Source of the DNA: Prillingera fragicola
Taxonomy: Eukaryota; Basidiomycota; Tremellomycetes; Trichosporonales; Trichosporonaceae
Direction: 5' to 3'
Length of the DNA stretch: 64,000 nucleotides
Assembly (NCBI GenBank): GCA_002335605.1
Contig: BEDY01000005.1
Span: 1,302,001 to 1,366,000, forward strand
In this document: one piece after another, positions 24,392-36,400 of the stretch
Layout: each line of letters starts with the position of its first letter
Numbering within the stretch: the first letter of the stretch is position 1
The notes under the pieces: generated by a model
What the model saw: the letters and a program-made list of their open reading frames with translations, nothing else
The model's database searches: none
Told to the model about the DNA's origin: nothing
Made by a program: the position numbers and the translations under genes

Positions 24392-26320
24392 ATGGAGAAG
24401 CAAGACCAAACTCTACCTCCTCCCGCCGCTGCGTCTGCAAAGCGCACCAACCGGCAGGGTCTCGTCGCCCTCCTGGCCCTGGTGCTCTTCATCTCCCAAG
24501 CAACCCTCTACTTCCGCCCAGCGCTGCAGCCGACCTTCCCCTCGCTCAGCCGCAAACCAAGCGCAACCTGCGCCCAAGTCCCGCCCATCCACCCCCCATC
24601 CCATCTCAGTACGGGTGTGCTCGACACGAAGGCCCGCCTCATAGACTGGCATGCTGGGGCGGTACGCATCCCGACCGAGGTTTATGACGAGATGGGCGCG
24701 CCCGGGGCCGACTCGCGATGGGAGGTTTTCGAGTCGTTTCACAAATATCTGGTCGTGTCTTACCCCAAAGTCCATGCGGTGCTCAAGCGTTCCACGGTTG
24801 ATACGTGGGGGTTGGTGTATGAGTGGCAGGGGAGTGATGCTAGCCTGAAGCCGCTGATGATCACTGGACACCAAGGTGGGTTATCTGCTGCGACAGAGAG
24901 CTAATGGGCAGATGTCGTGCCAGTACTCAAAGACACGGTGTATCAGTGGCATCAACCTCCTTTCTCTGGTTACTATGACGGGACGTACATCTGGGGCCGG
25001 GGGGCTGGCGACGACAAGTCGACGGTGACGTCTGTGCTGGCCGCGATCGAACTGCTGCTGGAGCAAGGCGAGTTCAAGCCCGCCCGCACGATCGTCCTTG
25101 GATTCGGGCACGACGAGGAACGCGGGGGCATGCGCGGTGCCCCGGCTATTCGCGATTTCATCCTTGACAAGTATGGGAAGGACTCGATGGCGCTCCTCCT
25201 CGACGAAGGGGGTGGGATTGGCGAGACTTGGGGCCAGACGTTTGGTTTGCCTTCGGTCAGTGAAAAGGGCAAGTATGATCTCAACATGACTGTCGCTACG
25301 CTTGGTGGGCACTCGAGCGTCCCCCCGAAGCATACTGGGATTGGTCTTTCGGCGCTGTTGATTGCTGCGCTCGAAGCACACCCGCACGAAGTGTCGCTGG
25401 GTACGGAGTCGCCGACCTGGGGATTCCTCCAGTGTTCAGCCGAGCACGCGCCTGACATGCCTAAGAGCCTGAAGAAGCTCGTCGTCCGCGCCGTCAAGGG
25501 GTGCAAGAAGGCGTTTGCAGCTATCCCGCAAGAGTTTATCGAGACGGGCTTGGGCGAGCACGCTGTCGGTCCGGGTATGGGTAACTTTATCGAGGCACTG
25601 CTCGGTACCACCCAGGCGACGGATATGATCAATGGCGGCGTCAAGAGCAATGCCCTGCCAGAAGTGGTGACTACTGTTGTCAATCACCGGGTCAATTCCG
25701 AGAGTTCTATCAAACAGCTCAATGAGCACATCTACGAGACACTGAAGCCAGTTGCGCTCAAGCTCAATCTCGCCATTGAGGGCTTTGGCCGCAGCGACGC
25801 GCCGCCCCACTCGCGCGGAACGGTCCACCTCGGCGGATGCTCATTCAGTGAACCACTCGAACCAGCACCGATCTCGCCCTCCGCGCCGTCACACCCCGCC
25901 TGGCGTCTGCTAGCAGGCACAGCGCGCGGGGTGTGGTCTACCCGTCCCTCAGCCAACGCCAGCCTGGGAGCAAAGGATGAGCTCGTCATGGCCCCATTCC
26001 TTGGCACAGGCAATACGGACACCCGCCGGTATTGGGATTTGACGCGCAACATTTATCGATGGACATATCTTACCGAAGACGACGCCCAGGGTGTGAGTAC
26101 TGCCGTGCCGAGAGTCGTTCACATTGCTGATGGGGCCAGGGCCACACAGTCAACGAGCGAATTGTGAGTGATTTGTGTGTGTGCGTGTGCTAATTAGCAG
26201 TCGGCCGATGCACTTGTCGAGTACACCCGGTATGTCCGAGATCCCAGGGTGATTGCTGATGAGGGATACAGGTTCATGCAGGCTCTTATCCTCAATGTCG
26301 ACGCGGACCGGTCCATCTAG
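24392..26320 (+). CDS. CPS1: Vacuolar carboxypeptidase S (M20 zinc metallopeptidase)
   Basis: Releases C-terminal residues from peptides, probably in the vacuole. A short cytosolic tail (MEKQDQTLPPPAAASAKR) is followed by one signal anchor (GLVALLALVLFISQATLYF), as in yeast Cps1. M20 metal-site motifs are GHQDVVPV, WGRGAGDDKS and GHDEERGG, with a dimerisation-domain segment GGHSSVPPKHTGIGLSA. The first intron, 24876-24911, is 36 nt. Three small introns near the end join DDAQG, HTVNERI, SADALVEYTR and FMQALILNVDADRSI. About 590 residues. Confidence 0.93.
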
Positions 26321-26790
26321 CTATCGCTGTGCATGTACATGTATGCGCTGTCGCTGATAAATTAATTTCAATTATCCTTAACAGCCAGTAACCTTCGCAG
26401 TCAGGACATTTTTCGGGGTCAGGCACGTGTGTGTGCGGCTGTTCCTGAACTCGTGATTTACTGCCTGTTTGGTGCGCGGCCGGGGTGATGGCTGATTACG
26501 TATCCACCCTGCCTGGCTCGTTTGGCGTCATCCAGCGACCAGAGTGGTTCGTATGGGCAACGGGTGGTTGGCTGGCTGCTAACGAGGAACCACGAGGATG
26601 CAGCAGCCTGCGCAGGAGGTTGTGTGTTTGACCTTGTCCATCGTCTCGCTACACTTGTTCTTGTGTTGTACATCCCCACTCTTTCTTAGCTTGTGTCTTG
26701 TCAAGACTACTACTCGTTCTTGCCGCAATCCCATCTGGCAGGACTACCCGGCATCCACCTCGGCAACACTCGGCTCTCGACAATCCGATA
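26321..26790 (+). other. Intergenic region, 3' UTR and ceramidase promoter
   Basis: 470 bp. The first 70 bp are AT-rich (ataaattaatttcaatt near 26357-26373), a likely polyadenylation region for the carboxypeptidase. The last 150 bp are pyrimidine-rich. No gene seen. Confidence 0.5.
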
Positions 26791-27923
26791 ATGGGCGGCG
26801 CATTCGATTTCCTGCGCACCGACGCAAACCAGGACGGTTTCCACGGCGATGTCACAAGTACAATCGACTGGTGCGAGCTAAACTACACCTACTCGTACTA
26901 CATTGCCGAGTTTATCAACACGCTCACAAACGTGCCGGTCATTGCCCTGGGGCTTTGGGCAGCGTACGCGACCGTGAGGAACGGCGTGCCGGCGCGGTAT
27001 GCGGGCATGTATCTCCTTCTTGCCCTCATTGGTATTGGGAGGTACGTCTGCTGCAAGGATGGCGAGTGCTGACAGACAGCTTTGGCTTCCATGCGTCCCT
27101 AAAGTGGAGCTGGCAGCTGATGGACGAGCTGCCAATGGTGAGTAGCTGCTCATGTGGCGTGGTGACTAACAGCTGCAGATCTACTGCGCCTCCTATGCCG
27201 CTTACCTTGTTATCGACACGCTGCCCGGGTTCCAGCACAGGTTCGGTATCTGGGGGCCCCTCGTGCTTGCTGCTTGGGATGTGTTTGTCACCCTTTCATA
27301 GTGAGTGGCGCTGCTGCTTGCGGCGGGCAGCCGGAACCGTAGGTGGTGCTAACATTGCAGTGTCATGCTCCCCAACCCCGTGTACCACCAGGTGGCCTTT
27401 GCCGGCATCATGGCCAGCTCCATCATCCGCGCCGGGTGGCTGATCAACCAGCTGCCGGCCGAGCGTCGCGGCAAGCTCACTCGCACTCTTGTGACGGGTG
27501 TGGGATGGTTTATCCTCGGTGAGACCATCCATTGCGTGCTACCCTAACAACACAGGCTTTGCCATCTGGAACCTCGACAACTACTTTTGCGTCCACCTGC
27601 GCAGCACGCGCCAGTGGCTCACTGACAAGGGCATCGGCTCTCTTGGCCACTTTACCGAGGGTCATGGCTACTGGCACCTGCTCACTGGCTACGGCTCGCT
27701 CAAGATCTTTACCGCGTGCATTGGTGAGTCTCCCGTGCCATGGTGCGTGTGCTTATTGGTAGAACTCTGCCTGTCGGTCAAGACGAGCCCAGGAGAGTGG
27801 GATTATGATCCCCAGGACTGGATCCCGATTGTGTGCCCCACGGCCAAGCGTGGAGACGAGAAGAGCAGCGACTCCTCAAACGGCCATGCGGCTGATCTCT
27901 CGAATGGTTCAAAGTCAGAGTAG
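26791..27923 (+). CDS. YPC1: Alkaline ceramidase (YPC1/YDC1 family)
   Basis: ER membrane hydrolase that splits (phyto)ceramide into sphingoid base and fatty acid. The N-terminus has STIDWCELNYTYS, and family signatures GSFGFHASLKWSWQLMDELP, YVMLPNPVYHQ and GHGYWHLLTGYGS carry the metal-binding His/Asp residues of the CREST superfamily. About seven hydrophobic segments are visible. Introns fall after GIG, after DELPM, after TLS and after FILG. A fifth candidate, 27724-27762, is 39 nt with no in-frame stop and no clear branch point, so a retained form would add 13 residues. The C-terminal tail is polar (SSDSSNGHAADLSNGSKSE). About 290 residues. Confidence 0.92.
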
Positions 27924-28134
27924 ACTAGCATGTAGCTTAGAACGTAGATTATAGATGCATGGTGGTGCATGATGCAGCGTTGCAGCAGGCTGGTGCCCAG
28001 GGTACGTTGTGGTGCCTGCCACACTGTGTAATTTGCCCTAACTCCGGTCCTAACAACCACGTTGCTCCATCTCTCTGTCCGTCTTCCACACTCTTCTTAC
28101 TCATCCTACCTTTCCATCCATAAACAAAGCAAGC

Positions 28135-29491
28135 ATGTCCGACCCCTCCGACGGTATGTCCCAGCGCCCAAGAACCACCACCACAACCACCCGCCTCTTG
28201 TCCCCGGCATATCCCAGCGCAAATCCAGCCTGAGCCGCCTTTCCATCCCCAGCTTCCATGTTCAATGTAGTCCCAACGTTCCGCCGTAGTCTCCATCTCG
28301 CGTCGCTTCCAGCTTTCGCACTGCACCGCTCTTCAGCACACGCACCCATGCACGCTAGCGAGGCGCCTTGCTAGCGGCTGCCTCACCTCCAGCCTCAGTT
28401 CCGCCTTGACCGCCCGCGCAACGCCCTAACGCCTGACCGCAGTCTGGCAAAACTCGGCCCCCGCCGACGGCTACCCCGCCGAGGCGCGCGAGCGCTCCCC
28501 CGCCCGCTCCCCCGCGCCCCGCCGCGACTCGCGTGACGAGGGCCGCGACGAGCCCCGCGAGCGCGACGAGCGTGATGCTGACCGCGAGCCCCGCCAGGCC
28601 CGCGACCGCTCGCGCTCGCCCGTCCGCCGCGAGGAGCGCGACAATCGCGACAACCGCGACGCCCCCCGTGGCCGGTAGGTGCCGCTGAAAGGTAAAGCTG
28701 ACGGCAGCAACGATGACGGCGCGACCAACCCCGGCACCAACCTCCACGTCTCGGGCCTCGCCCGCTCCATCACCGACCGCCAGCTCGAGGAGATCTTTGC
28801 CAAGATTGGCCCCATCAAGAAGTGCCAGACTTGCGTCGACCCCCACACTCGTGAGTGTCTTTGTGGAGCCTATCTCCATTTCACTTGCTAACAGGTCCCA
28901 GAGGAGAGCCGTGGCTTCGGTTTCGTGGACTTTGTCACTCATGAGGATGCTGAGAAGGCCATTGCCGAGTTGAGCTCCACGACTGTTGAAGGTCGTGTTA
29001 TCACCGTGGCTCACGCCCGTCGTGGGCGCGCCCGCACACCGACTCCGGGACGTTACCAGGGATCCAGGGAGGACGGTCCCCGTGGTGGTGGTGGACGGTT
29101 CGGAGGTGGTGGTGGTGGTGGCTACGGAGGTGGCTACGGCGGCGAGCGTAGCTACCGCCCCCAGCAGTTCGACAGGAGGTACAACGGCGGCGGTGGCGGC
29201 GGCTACGGTGGCGACCGCTACGACGGCAGGGACCGCTACGACGGAGGCGGTCGCTACGACGACCGTCGTGGCGGTGGTGGTTACGGCGGTGACCGCTACG
29301 GAGACGACCGCCGAGGCGGCTTTGACCGTGGACCTCCTCGTGACGACTACCGTGGCCGCGACGACCGCGACCGCCGCGATGACCGTCGTGGACCCCCTCC
29401 CGAGTGAGTACAGAGCATTTTCCTTAGCGGAACATACCTTCATTGCGCCATCTGATCAAGTTTTTATCGCAGTGAGCGTCCCCGCTACTAA
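28135..29491 (+). CDS. TRA2-like SR-type splicing factor (RS-RRM-RGG)
   Basis: RNA-binding protein resembling transformer-2. Layout: an Arg/Ser/Asp/Glu-rich N-terminus (ARERSPARSPAPRRDSR), one RRM (NLHVSGLARSITDRQLEEIF, then DPHTQESRGFGFVDF), and an RGG/YGG C-terminus. Exon 1 encodes only MSDPSD plus one base, followed by a long intron, 28154-28442. The third acceptor is best placed at the second possible ag, giving HTQESRGFGF. The 3' intron 29404-29472 has the donor GA|GTGAGT; reading through meets TGA at once, giving ...PPPE, while splicing gives ...PPDERPRY ending at 29491. About 250 residues. Strong antisense frames here are codon-bias shadows. Confidence 0.87.
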
Positions 29492-30040
29492 AAAGTCGGT
29501 TGGAAGATTCTTGCCGTTCCAAGTCAAGTCAAGTCCTGCATTGTATAGCTTGTAGGCAAAGTTCAAAAAGTCGATGCAGAAAAGAGTGAAGCTGAAGTCT
29601 TGGAGCCCAAGCATGTGTAACACGGAAGTTGTGCTCGGACAAAGGGAGGGTGAAGCTTGCCTGGATTGACAGTTGCCGATCATTGACTGGTACCTGACGA
29701 TCTGGCGCGATTGGCATGAATGGCTTGCACCCACAGCAACCCAATGCTGTTACATGCCCTTGGCCCCCTTGGCAAGAGCAGGGTATGGGTACAAATGATT
29801 CCCTGTCCCCGCAAGACCAGTGGTCAAGAGGCAGAGCAGTGGTCGCCAGTCTACACCCGCCCCTCCCCAGCTCCCCTCCACTCATAGCTCGCCCTTGAGC
29901 GAGCACCACTCCAGCAGCACCCCAATCATGACACGGCATAACATGACTCATGCTATAACAACACAAACGATCTTGTTCATCTTCTTCTCATTCTTCTTAT
30001 CATCTTCTTCTGAAAACTCGTGGTATCGTGAAAACAAACA
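29492..30040. other. Convergent 3' region between TRA2-like gene and kinase gene
   Basis: 549 bp between two converging stop codons. It holds a short caagt triplication near 29520 and a TTC-rich run (ttcttctcattcttcttatc and following) near 29978-30010. The TTC run reads GAA-rich on the kinase transcript's strand, in its 3' UTR. No gene seen. Confidence 0.55.
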
Positions 30041-32870
30041 CTACCTGAACCCACTAATCTCTGGCCGGAGTCCCGAATAAGCCCCCATCTGGACAGGCGG
30101 CACACTACTGCTCCTCCGCTGGAACGGCGGCGGTGCAGCGAGTGCCGCCGCTGCCACCTCCTTGCCAAGCAGGTTCTCCAGCAGGGCCGTGGGTTTGCGC
30201 GCGACGGGGCTTTCGACCGGAGGATCCGATATCGACTTGCGCCCGGCGGGTACAGGCGTGATGTCGCTGGCCTCGCGGCGAGGCTTTCGTCTAGTGGTGA
30301 GGGGAGGCCGTGCGGTGGAGCTCCGGGGGTCTTCGGGGGACGACTGGTCTTTGGACCGCGGTCGACCCCGTTCCTCCTCCTCCCCGTCGGTGGTGTTGGC
30401 GCTTGCGCTCCCAGACGACGTGTCAGGGATCGCAAGCGCAGTGGCAGGCGAGAAGGGTGGGTCGGCGAAACCGATACCTGTAAACTGCTGCGTCGCAAGG
30501 GGCACTGCCGCCTCGAGCGCCTCGCGGATGAGTTCGTAGCCTCGCGGCTCGGTTAGAATCAAGCGCACACGCGGGGTGGCCGTTGACGATGTCGACACTG
30601 ACCGAAAGTAGTGCGGCCGTGACCCGATGAGCGGGGATGTAGGCGGCGACTGCGTTTTGGTGCGTGGAAACGGCTCGCGGGCGCGTGGGGGCGTCGCAAT
30701 GCGAATGTGGCGTGTGGCAGCGGCGAGCGAGGCGAGGGCGTCGGGGGCCGCGCTCCCGGATCCGCGACGCGCGTTGTTGCTGGGCGCCTCGGCGCCTTCC
30801 AGCACTGCGGCCATTTCGTCCACACTTCGGCGTGAGCGTGAGCTTGCCGCAGAGCGGGTTCGTTGCACGGGATCGAGGGGATTGCCCTCGGTCACCGTTT
30901 GGAGATCATGTGGAGGCTCATCCGCCGCGGAGCGCATGCTCTGTGTACGACTGGGCGGTCTCGGCCGCGTCGGTTGTGTCTTTGACAGCGATCTGGGGCG
31001 CGAGTTGGCACGCGAATCGGCATCGCTATGCGAGGCAGCGCGACTCGGTGCACGACTCGGCGCACGACTCGGCGCCCGCGACCCAGCACGGCTTGGCGCA
31101 CGACTATGCGACGGCTTGTCGACTTCAATGCGCAACCACACCTGCTGACCCCAGCCCTTCTTGCTTCGCGTCGGCGCAGGCTTTTCTCTTTCCTTGTCGG
31201 GACGTTGGGCTCCTGGTGGCACAGAGGCCGACCGTGGCGGCGTCTTGCGTCCCAGGCCGAGCAGGTTGGACACCCAATTCTGAGCCTCGGGCTTTGGCGG
31301 GTTGTGCCGTGGTATCGTTGGCGGCTCGGGGGCGTCCTCTGGGCCTATGGGGAGCACAAGCTGCAGCACGACCGGGTGCGTATCGGGAACGTGGTGGTAA
31401 ATGATACCGGCACAGCGCAGCAAGTACTTGAGGTAGCTGATGATACGCCGCTCAGGCTCGCCCGCAGGGTTGCGCAGGGTGAGATGCCGCCCGTCCTGGG
31501 GTGGCTCCAAAAACAATGGAAGGGTATACTTGACCTCGGTGGGGATAAAGCTAGTCGTCTTGAACGTCCTGCCCGCCTCAGCCTCGGTGTGTGCAACCAC
31601 GCGCGCACGCATGACATCTCCGACGTCATACGCCGCGAAACCAGCAATCCGTTGCCGTGCGTCAATAACAACAAACGCCTTCAGGCCGGCTCGCACGCGC
31701 TTCCACGACTCGGTTTCAAGCTTGCGCTCCTCCTCGGACAGCCTGCTTGCCCGCTCCGGGCCCATCGCACGCCAAGGCTCGCTCGGCGGGTATAGCTCGT
31801 CGAGCTCGTTCAACCTCGCTGCGGCGCGCTCAGCCATGATTGTCCTCGAAGTGTGGTGCGGTCCGAGCGGGAACCTGGCCTGGAGCAGCAGCGCCATCAT
31901 AGTCAGTGCGATGCACCAAATGTCGAGTTCCGGGCCATAGTAGGTAACCTGGCCTGGCTTGTGGTTCAACGCATTGACAATCTCGGGTGACTGCTGTCAG
32001 CTTTGCCCCGCATCACATCACGTACATGGAACGCCGGGGATCCACAACAAGTTGTGAGCTTTGGCTCGCTCGCAGAAAAATGTGTCGCCAATCCGAGATC
32101 TGCCGTCAGACTAGCGCCTAGATGAAGTTACTCACCAAGCAGCAACAGATCGCCTGTCTCGGGATCCACCATCACGTTGTCGCCCTTGAGGTCACGATGA
32201 CACACGCGCCCAGCATGCAAGCAGTCCCTCACGACGGACACGAGCTGGTCGAGCATCTTGGCTGCGCGACTAGGGGCCACGGGCGTGGGATGCTTGGGAA
32301 GGGGGACATGATGCGATGCGCATTCCTCTGTCCTGAATCAGCCCAGCCCTAACACCTCCCGAGCAAGCTTCTACTCACCAACGAGATAAAAGTGGCTTTC
32401 AGTGCGCACGAACCCGTCCACACCAACAAGACACGGGTGTGGGGCGAGCTGGGCAAACAGCGTAGGCTCGCGCAGCAGCCTGGCAGCGATCAATGGGTGA
32501 TGCGGATACAGGGGCGTGTGCTTTAGTGCAAGGTCTTTAGCCTGGACGCCCGTGCCGCTCGACACCCTGTATACCGTCGAGAACTTGCCGCGACCAAGCA
32601 CGCCGCCGTCGCCGCGGGGCCGAAACGAATAGTCTGCAATACCTCGTAAGAGCTGCTCGTCCTGTGAAGGTGTGACGCGGGGTTTGGTAGCGGGCTGATG
32701 CAGTCAGTATGTCACCGCGGCCAGGCGGGTGGGTGTAAACACGCGTCGTCCCGTGGTGGGCAGCTCACCAGAGAGTCCCAGCTTGATTCGTCCGGCGTGC
32801 GCTCGGGATAGTAGACGAAGAGCGTGCCGGCGCCTGGCGGGCCTGTCTCGTCCTTCTCCTTGGGGGCCAT
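30041..32870 (-). CDS. Serine/threonine protein kinase with long disordered C-terminus, unclassified
   Basis: Active-looking protein kinase; the family is not recognised (CAMK-like by feel). Start at MAPKEKDETGPPG. Visible motifs: Gly loop VLGRGKFSTVYR, the β3 lysine in DLALKH, the catalytic loop HRDLKGDN, DLG in place of the usual DFG in LLLDLGLATH, then CCGSPAFHSPEIV and DIWCIALTMMALLL. About half the protein follows the kinase domain: a conserved-looking middle (RTFKTTSFIPTEVKYTLPLF, RIISYLKYLLRCAGIIYHHV), then Ser/Arg/Pro-rich tail repeats and PEISGFR at the end. Several short introns lie in the kinase domain; the tail is mostly one exon. About 830 residues. Confidence 0.82.
31031..31109 (-). 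repeat. 12-bp repeat encoding SRAP-type tetrapeptides
   Basis: Near-identical 12-bp units (cgcacgactcgg and variants) encode a run of SRAP/SRAG/SRAA tetrapeptides in the kinase tail. The run is very basic and serine-rich, a plausible phosphorylation or nucleic-acid-binding patch. Confidence 0.85.
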
Positions 32871-33498
32871 TATAGCATGCTGCTGGGTTGGGGTGTTATG
32901 GGTGGAAGAGAGGTTGGAGGTTGGGTGGGGTCAAGTGGGGGTTTGTGGATGTGCCGGGTGGAGGTACAGTGCGGTGTGGAGCGGGCCGGCAAAGGGAATT
33001 TGGCGGGGCGAGAGTGAAAACGAGCTAGGCGACGATGAGGATGAAGATGAGTGTGAATGAACAGCAGGTAAGCAACTGCAATACTGTAGTTGACGCGGTG
33101 TCACTCGTTTCGTCACTCTGCAGGCTGGTTGCCGATGTCGAGCAACCTCCCCGCCGTTGTTGCCGTTTTGCCGTGCAGGTACGAGCAGGTGACGCGCAGT
33201 GATGACGGCCAGCTGGTGGTGCGCTCTGCCCGGCCCAGTGTGGCACATAGATAACCGGTGCACATCCAATCCACCAATCACCTCGGCCTATTCCCGTGCA
33301 CACTCCTCCACTTATCATGAACACGTCCTCGACCTGATGGCTATCGCCCCAGCCACTCGTGCATACCCCGCTATCAGCAGACCCGCACAAACCCATGGCC
33401 CATGTAAAGCCGTTAATCTCATGCATGTACCTTCCGATACGCCAAACAAATTTCTCCGTTGATACCCGATACAGTAAGAAAATATCGTTCTACCTCCT
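32871..33498 (-). other. Promoter of unclassified kinase gene, 3' region of PAS-kinase-like gene
   Basis: 628 bp between two minus-strand genes. A g/t-rich stretch (gttggaggttgggtgggg, 32911-32928) reads pyrimidine-rich toward the kinase start. A gatgaggatgaagatgag run lies near 33036-33053. No convincing gene. Confidence 0.5.
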
Positions 33499-36400
33499 CT
33501 ACTTGGTCAGCCAACCCCGGTGGCCCACCCATCCCTTTCCACCCGCGAGATATCGGTGGCGCAGCAACTGCTCGGCCGTGGGTCGATCCCCAATCTCCAT
33601 TTCGAGACAGCGGCTGACGAAATCAGCCGCATCACACAGCGCCCCGCCCCCATCAGCCTCGCGCCCTTCATCTGCGTGGATCCCACAACACCGCGCCTGC
33701 AGGCCCTCGACGGCCTGCGAGCCGGGGAACATGCCAGCAAACACGTCGTCGGGCAGCTCGGCAAATGGTGTCTCGCCAACGAGCAGCACGTACGCAACGG
33801 TTCCCAGCGCCCAAACGTCTTGCTCCTTGCCCCCGTACATTTCACCCCGAAGAATCTCCGGAGAGGCATAGTGCAGGGTGCCAGAGAACGTATCCCATCG
33901 CTTGCCCGGGCGCCAGTGTGCCGCGCTGCCAAAGTCGATAAGCTGGCAGCGGCCATCGCCGTCCAGAATCACGTTTTCGTCCTTGATATCGCGGTGGACG
34001 ATACCATTGGCGTGCAGGAATCGCGTGGCGTCCGTAAGCTGACCAACGAGCGAGCGCACTTCAAACGGATCTAAACCGCTCGGTTCGCTTTCGACGCGGT
34101 CAAATAGGTCCTCACCAGTACCATAGCGTGGCATGACAAGGTAATAAAACTCGCGGTCCTCGAAGAAATCGAGCAGCTTGCAAATGTTCGGGTGGCCGCG
34201 CTCCGGGCCATGCTTGAGTTCGGACGCAATGTAGCGCTGAGTCGTGCCAACACTGCCCTCGGACGGCGTGGGAGTGTTGGCGCGCGAGTCGGCCGGTGTT
34301 GGGGGTGCGCCAGAAAGAGAGTCGCCGTCGCTTAGCGGGGTCTCGACGCGCTCACCCTGGCGAGGGCGTGTCGGGTCCCATGGATGCGGCTTGGGTGGCT
34401 GGTGGTATATCAAGTGCCGGAGCTGGTCCAGTACGTGAATCTCAACAGGAATGGGACCCAGTTGCTTGTGCTTCTTCCAGCAGTCGGCCAGAATACGCGA
34501 CTTGATGACATACTTGATGATGAGCTCGTCACCAACAGGCTGCCCGTTCTTGCCCTTGACCTTGGCGCGCATGACGAGTCCGTACGCTCCCTGGCCGGCT
34601 TCCTTGATGATCACATAGTCATCGATGCCCCGTCCGCCAACGCCTCCAGCAGCCTCAGCAGGCGGCGTTCCACACTCGCTCGGCACTCCCGTGCTCGGCG
34701 CGTGGCTGACGTTGCCAAAGGTCTGGTCAAAGCGGTTCACTGGCGTGCTGGCACCGGCGAACGGTGTGCTGGGGCTGCGGAAGGGCGAAAAGCTCTGCAG
34801 CGCGCTGAGTGCGGGACTCGACTTGGGAACAAAGTTGTCGGTAGAGGTCGAGGACATTGACGGAGTCATGGCTGCTGGCGACGCCGTGGTTGCAGGGGTC
34901 ATAGCCGTGATCTGCGGGAAGGCAAATGGCTGCAGCAACCTACCTGCGACGAGCGACACACGGCTCGTGTCGCGGCGACGCGGCGAGCGGGGGCTCTCCG
35001 CCTCATGTGCCTCGTCGTGGCTGCCCCGCCTCGACTGGACCCTCGAGCCCGGACGGGACATGCCAAACGTCTTGCGTGTAGACATTGATCGCGCATAGTT
35101 GCGAATAGCCTCGTAGCGCTCCGACTGCGTCTCAGGGCGAGCGTCCTCCCTGTCCTTGTCCGACTCGAGATCAATGTCGCGACTGGGCGACCGCGATGCA
35201 GGAGTCGGGGGCACAGACGACACTGTAGTCCCAGTGTGAAGCGGAGAAGGGCGATTGGGTGCACCAGGAATAGAACGCACGGGCAAGACTGTCTTTGGCT
35301 GATCGGGCACGGACACGGGATCCCGCGGTGCGACCTCTTCAGGCCGAAAGTATGCCTGACCCCTGCTGTCCAAACCTCCGCCGCTACCAATCTCCTGTAC
35401 GCCCCAGGACGACGATCCCGACTCGGTAGGGGGCGCCTCCGCAATCTCCTCGTCCATCAATTTGAACAATCGCTCTCGCTCCAGTTCGCGCTTCGTCTTC
35501 TCGCGAGGGCCAGAGGCACCGCTTGGCCGCGTGTTGAGTTTCAGCGAGTCGCGGCGACCAAAGCTGTTGAATCTATGCAAAGAGCTACGATCCGCCTCGG
35601 GGAGGGCGAGCACAACATCCTCACGGTCCCGGGCAGACTCGATGAGACTCTGCGATCGTTCCAGAGGCTGCGAGTCTTCTGGTGGTCCGGGACTCGGGGC
35701 GATGATAACCGGGTTGAAAGCTGGTCGTCCAGGCGTGAGCGGATCGTCTTCGGGTGACATTTCCGGCGTCTCTTCTTCTGGCCGCTGGAGCACAATCTCG
35801 GTCGAAGTCGGTCTTGATCGCGTTGAATCACTGCTGTCGCTTCCTGGAACGTCTTCTTCCTCTGAAATGTCCTCGCCCTCCATCCGCCTGATCTCTTTGA
35901 GCTCCCGCCACTCTTGGGTGGTGGGAGTAAGGATCACCATGTGGTGCGGTGGGTGCGGAGGACTCAATGGATCCTCAATGTCCTCCACGGGACTGCCATG
36001 CAGAGACCCAGAGAACGGAAACGTTGGTGGCAAGTGCTGCTGCAAGAATGCTGCATTCGGCGACAAGGTAGACGCCAGCGAGGGTGCGGTGGGATTGCTG
36101 GTGGCAAGCGTCAAGTTGCGTCGAGCAAAAATAGGCGAGTTTGCAGAGCCAGGGGATGGCGAGCGCACGCTCGGCGACGCGCTCACATTGGATCGGGTAG
36201 GCGACGTTGTCCTCGAAGATGCATGCAGACGATGATAGAAGCGGGCGCTATGATTAGCTTCTATCGCTCACACGTTCAAAACTCACCTGTTGTCCCACGA
36301 TCCGTTATCTTCCCCATCCTCCCGCAGCCGTTCCGTCGTGGATTCGTCCGCAGAGACTCTTCGTTCGCTAGCAGGCGTCATGCCTAGTCCTGCGTGCGAC

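Noticed and set aside
28355..29443. 362-residue antisense open frame over the TRA2-like gene
   Set aside because: Val/Ala/Thr-rich shadow of GGY/RGG codons.
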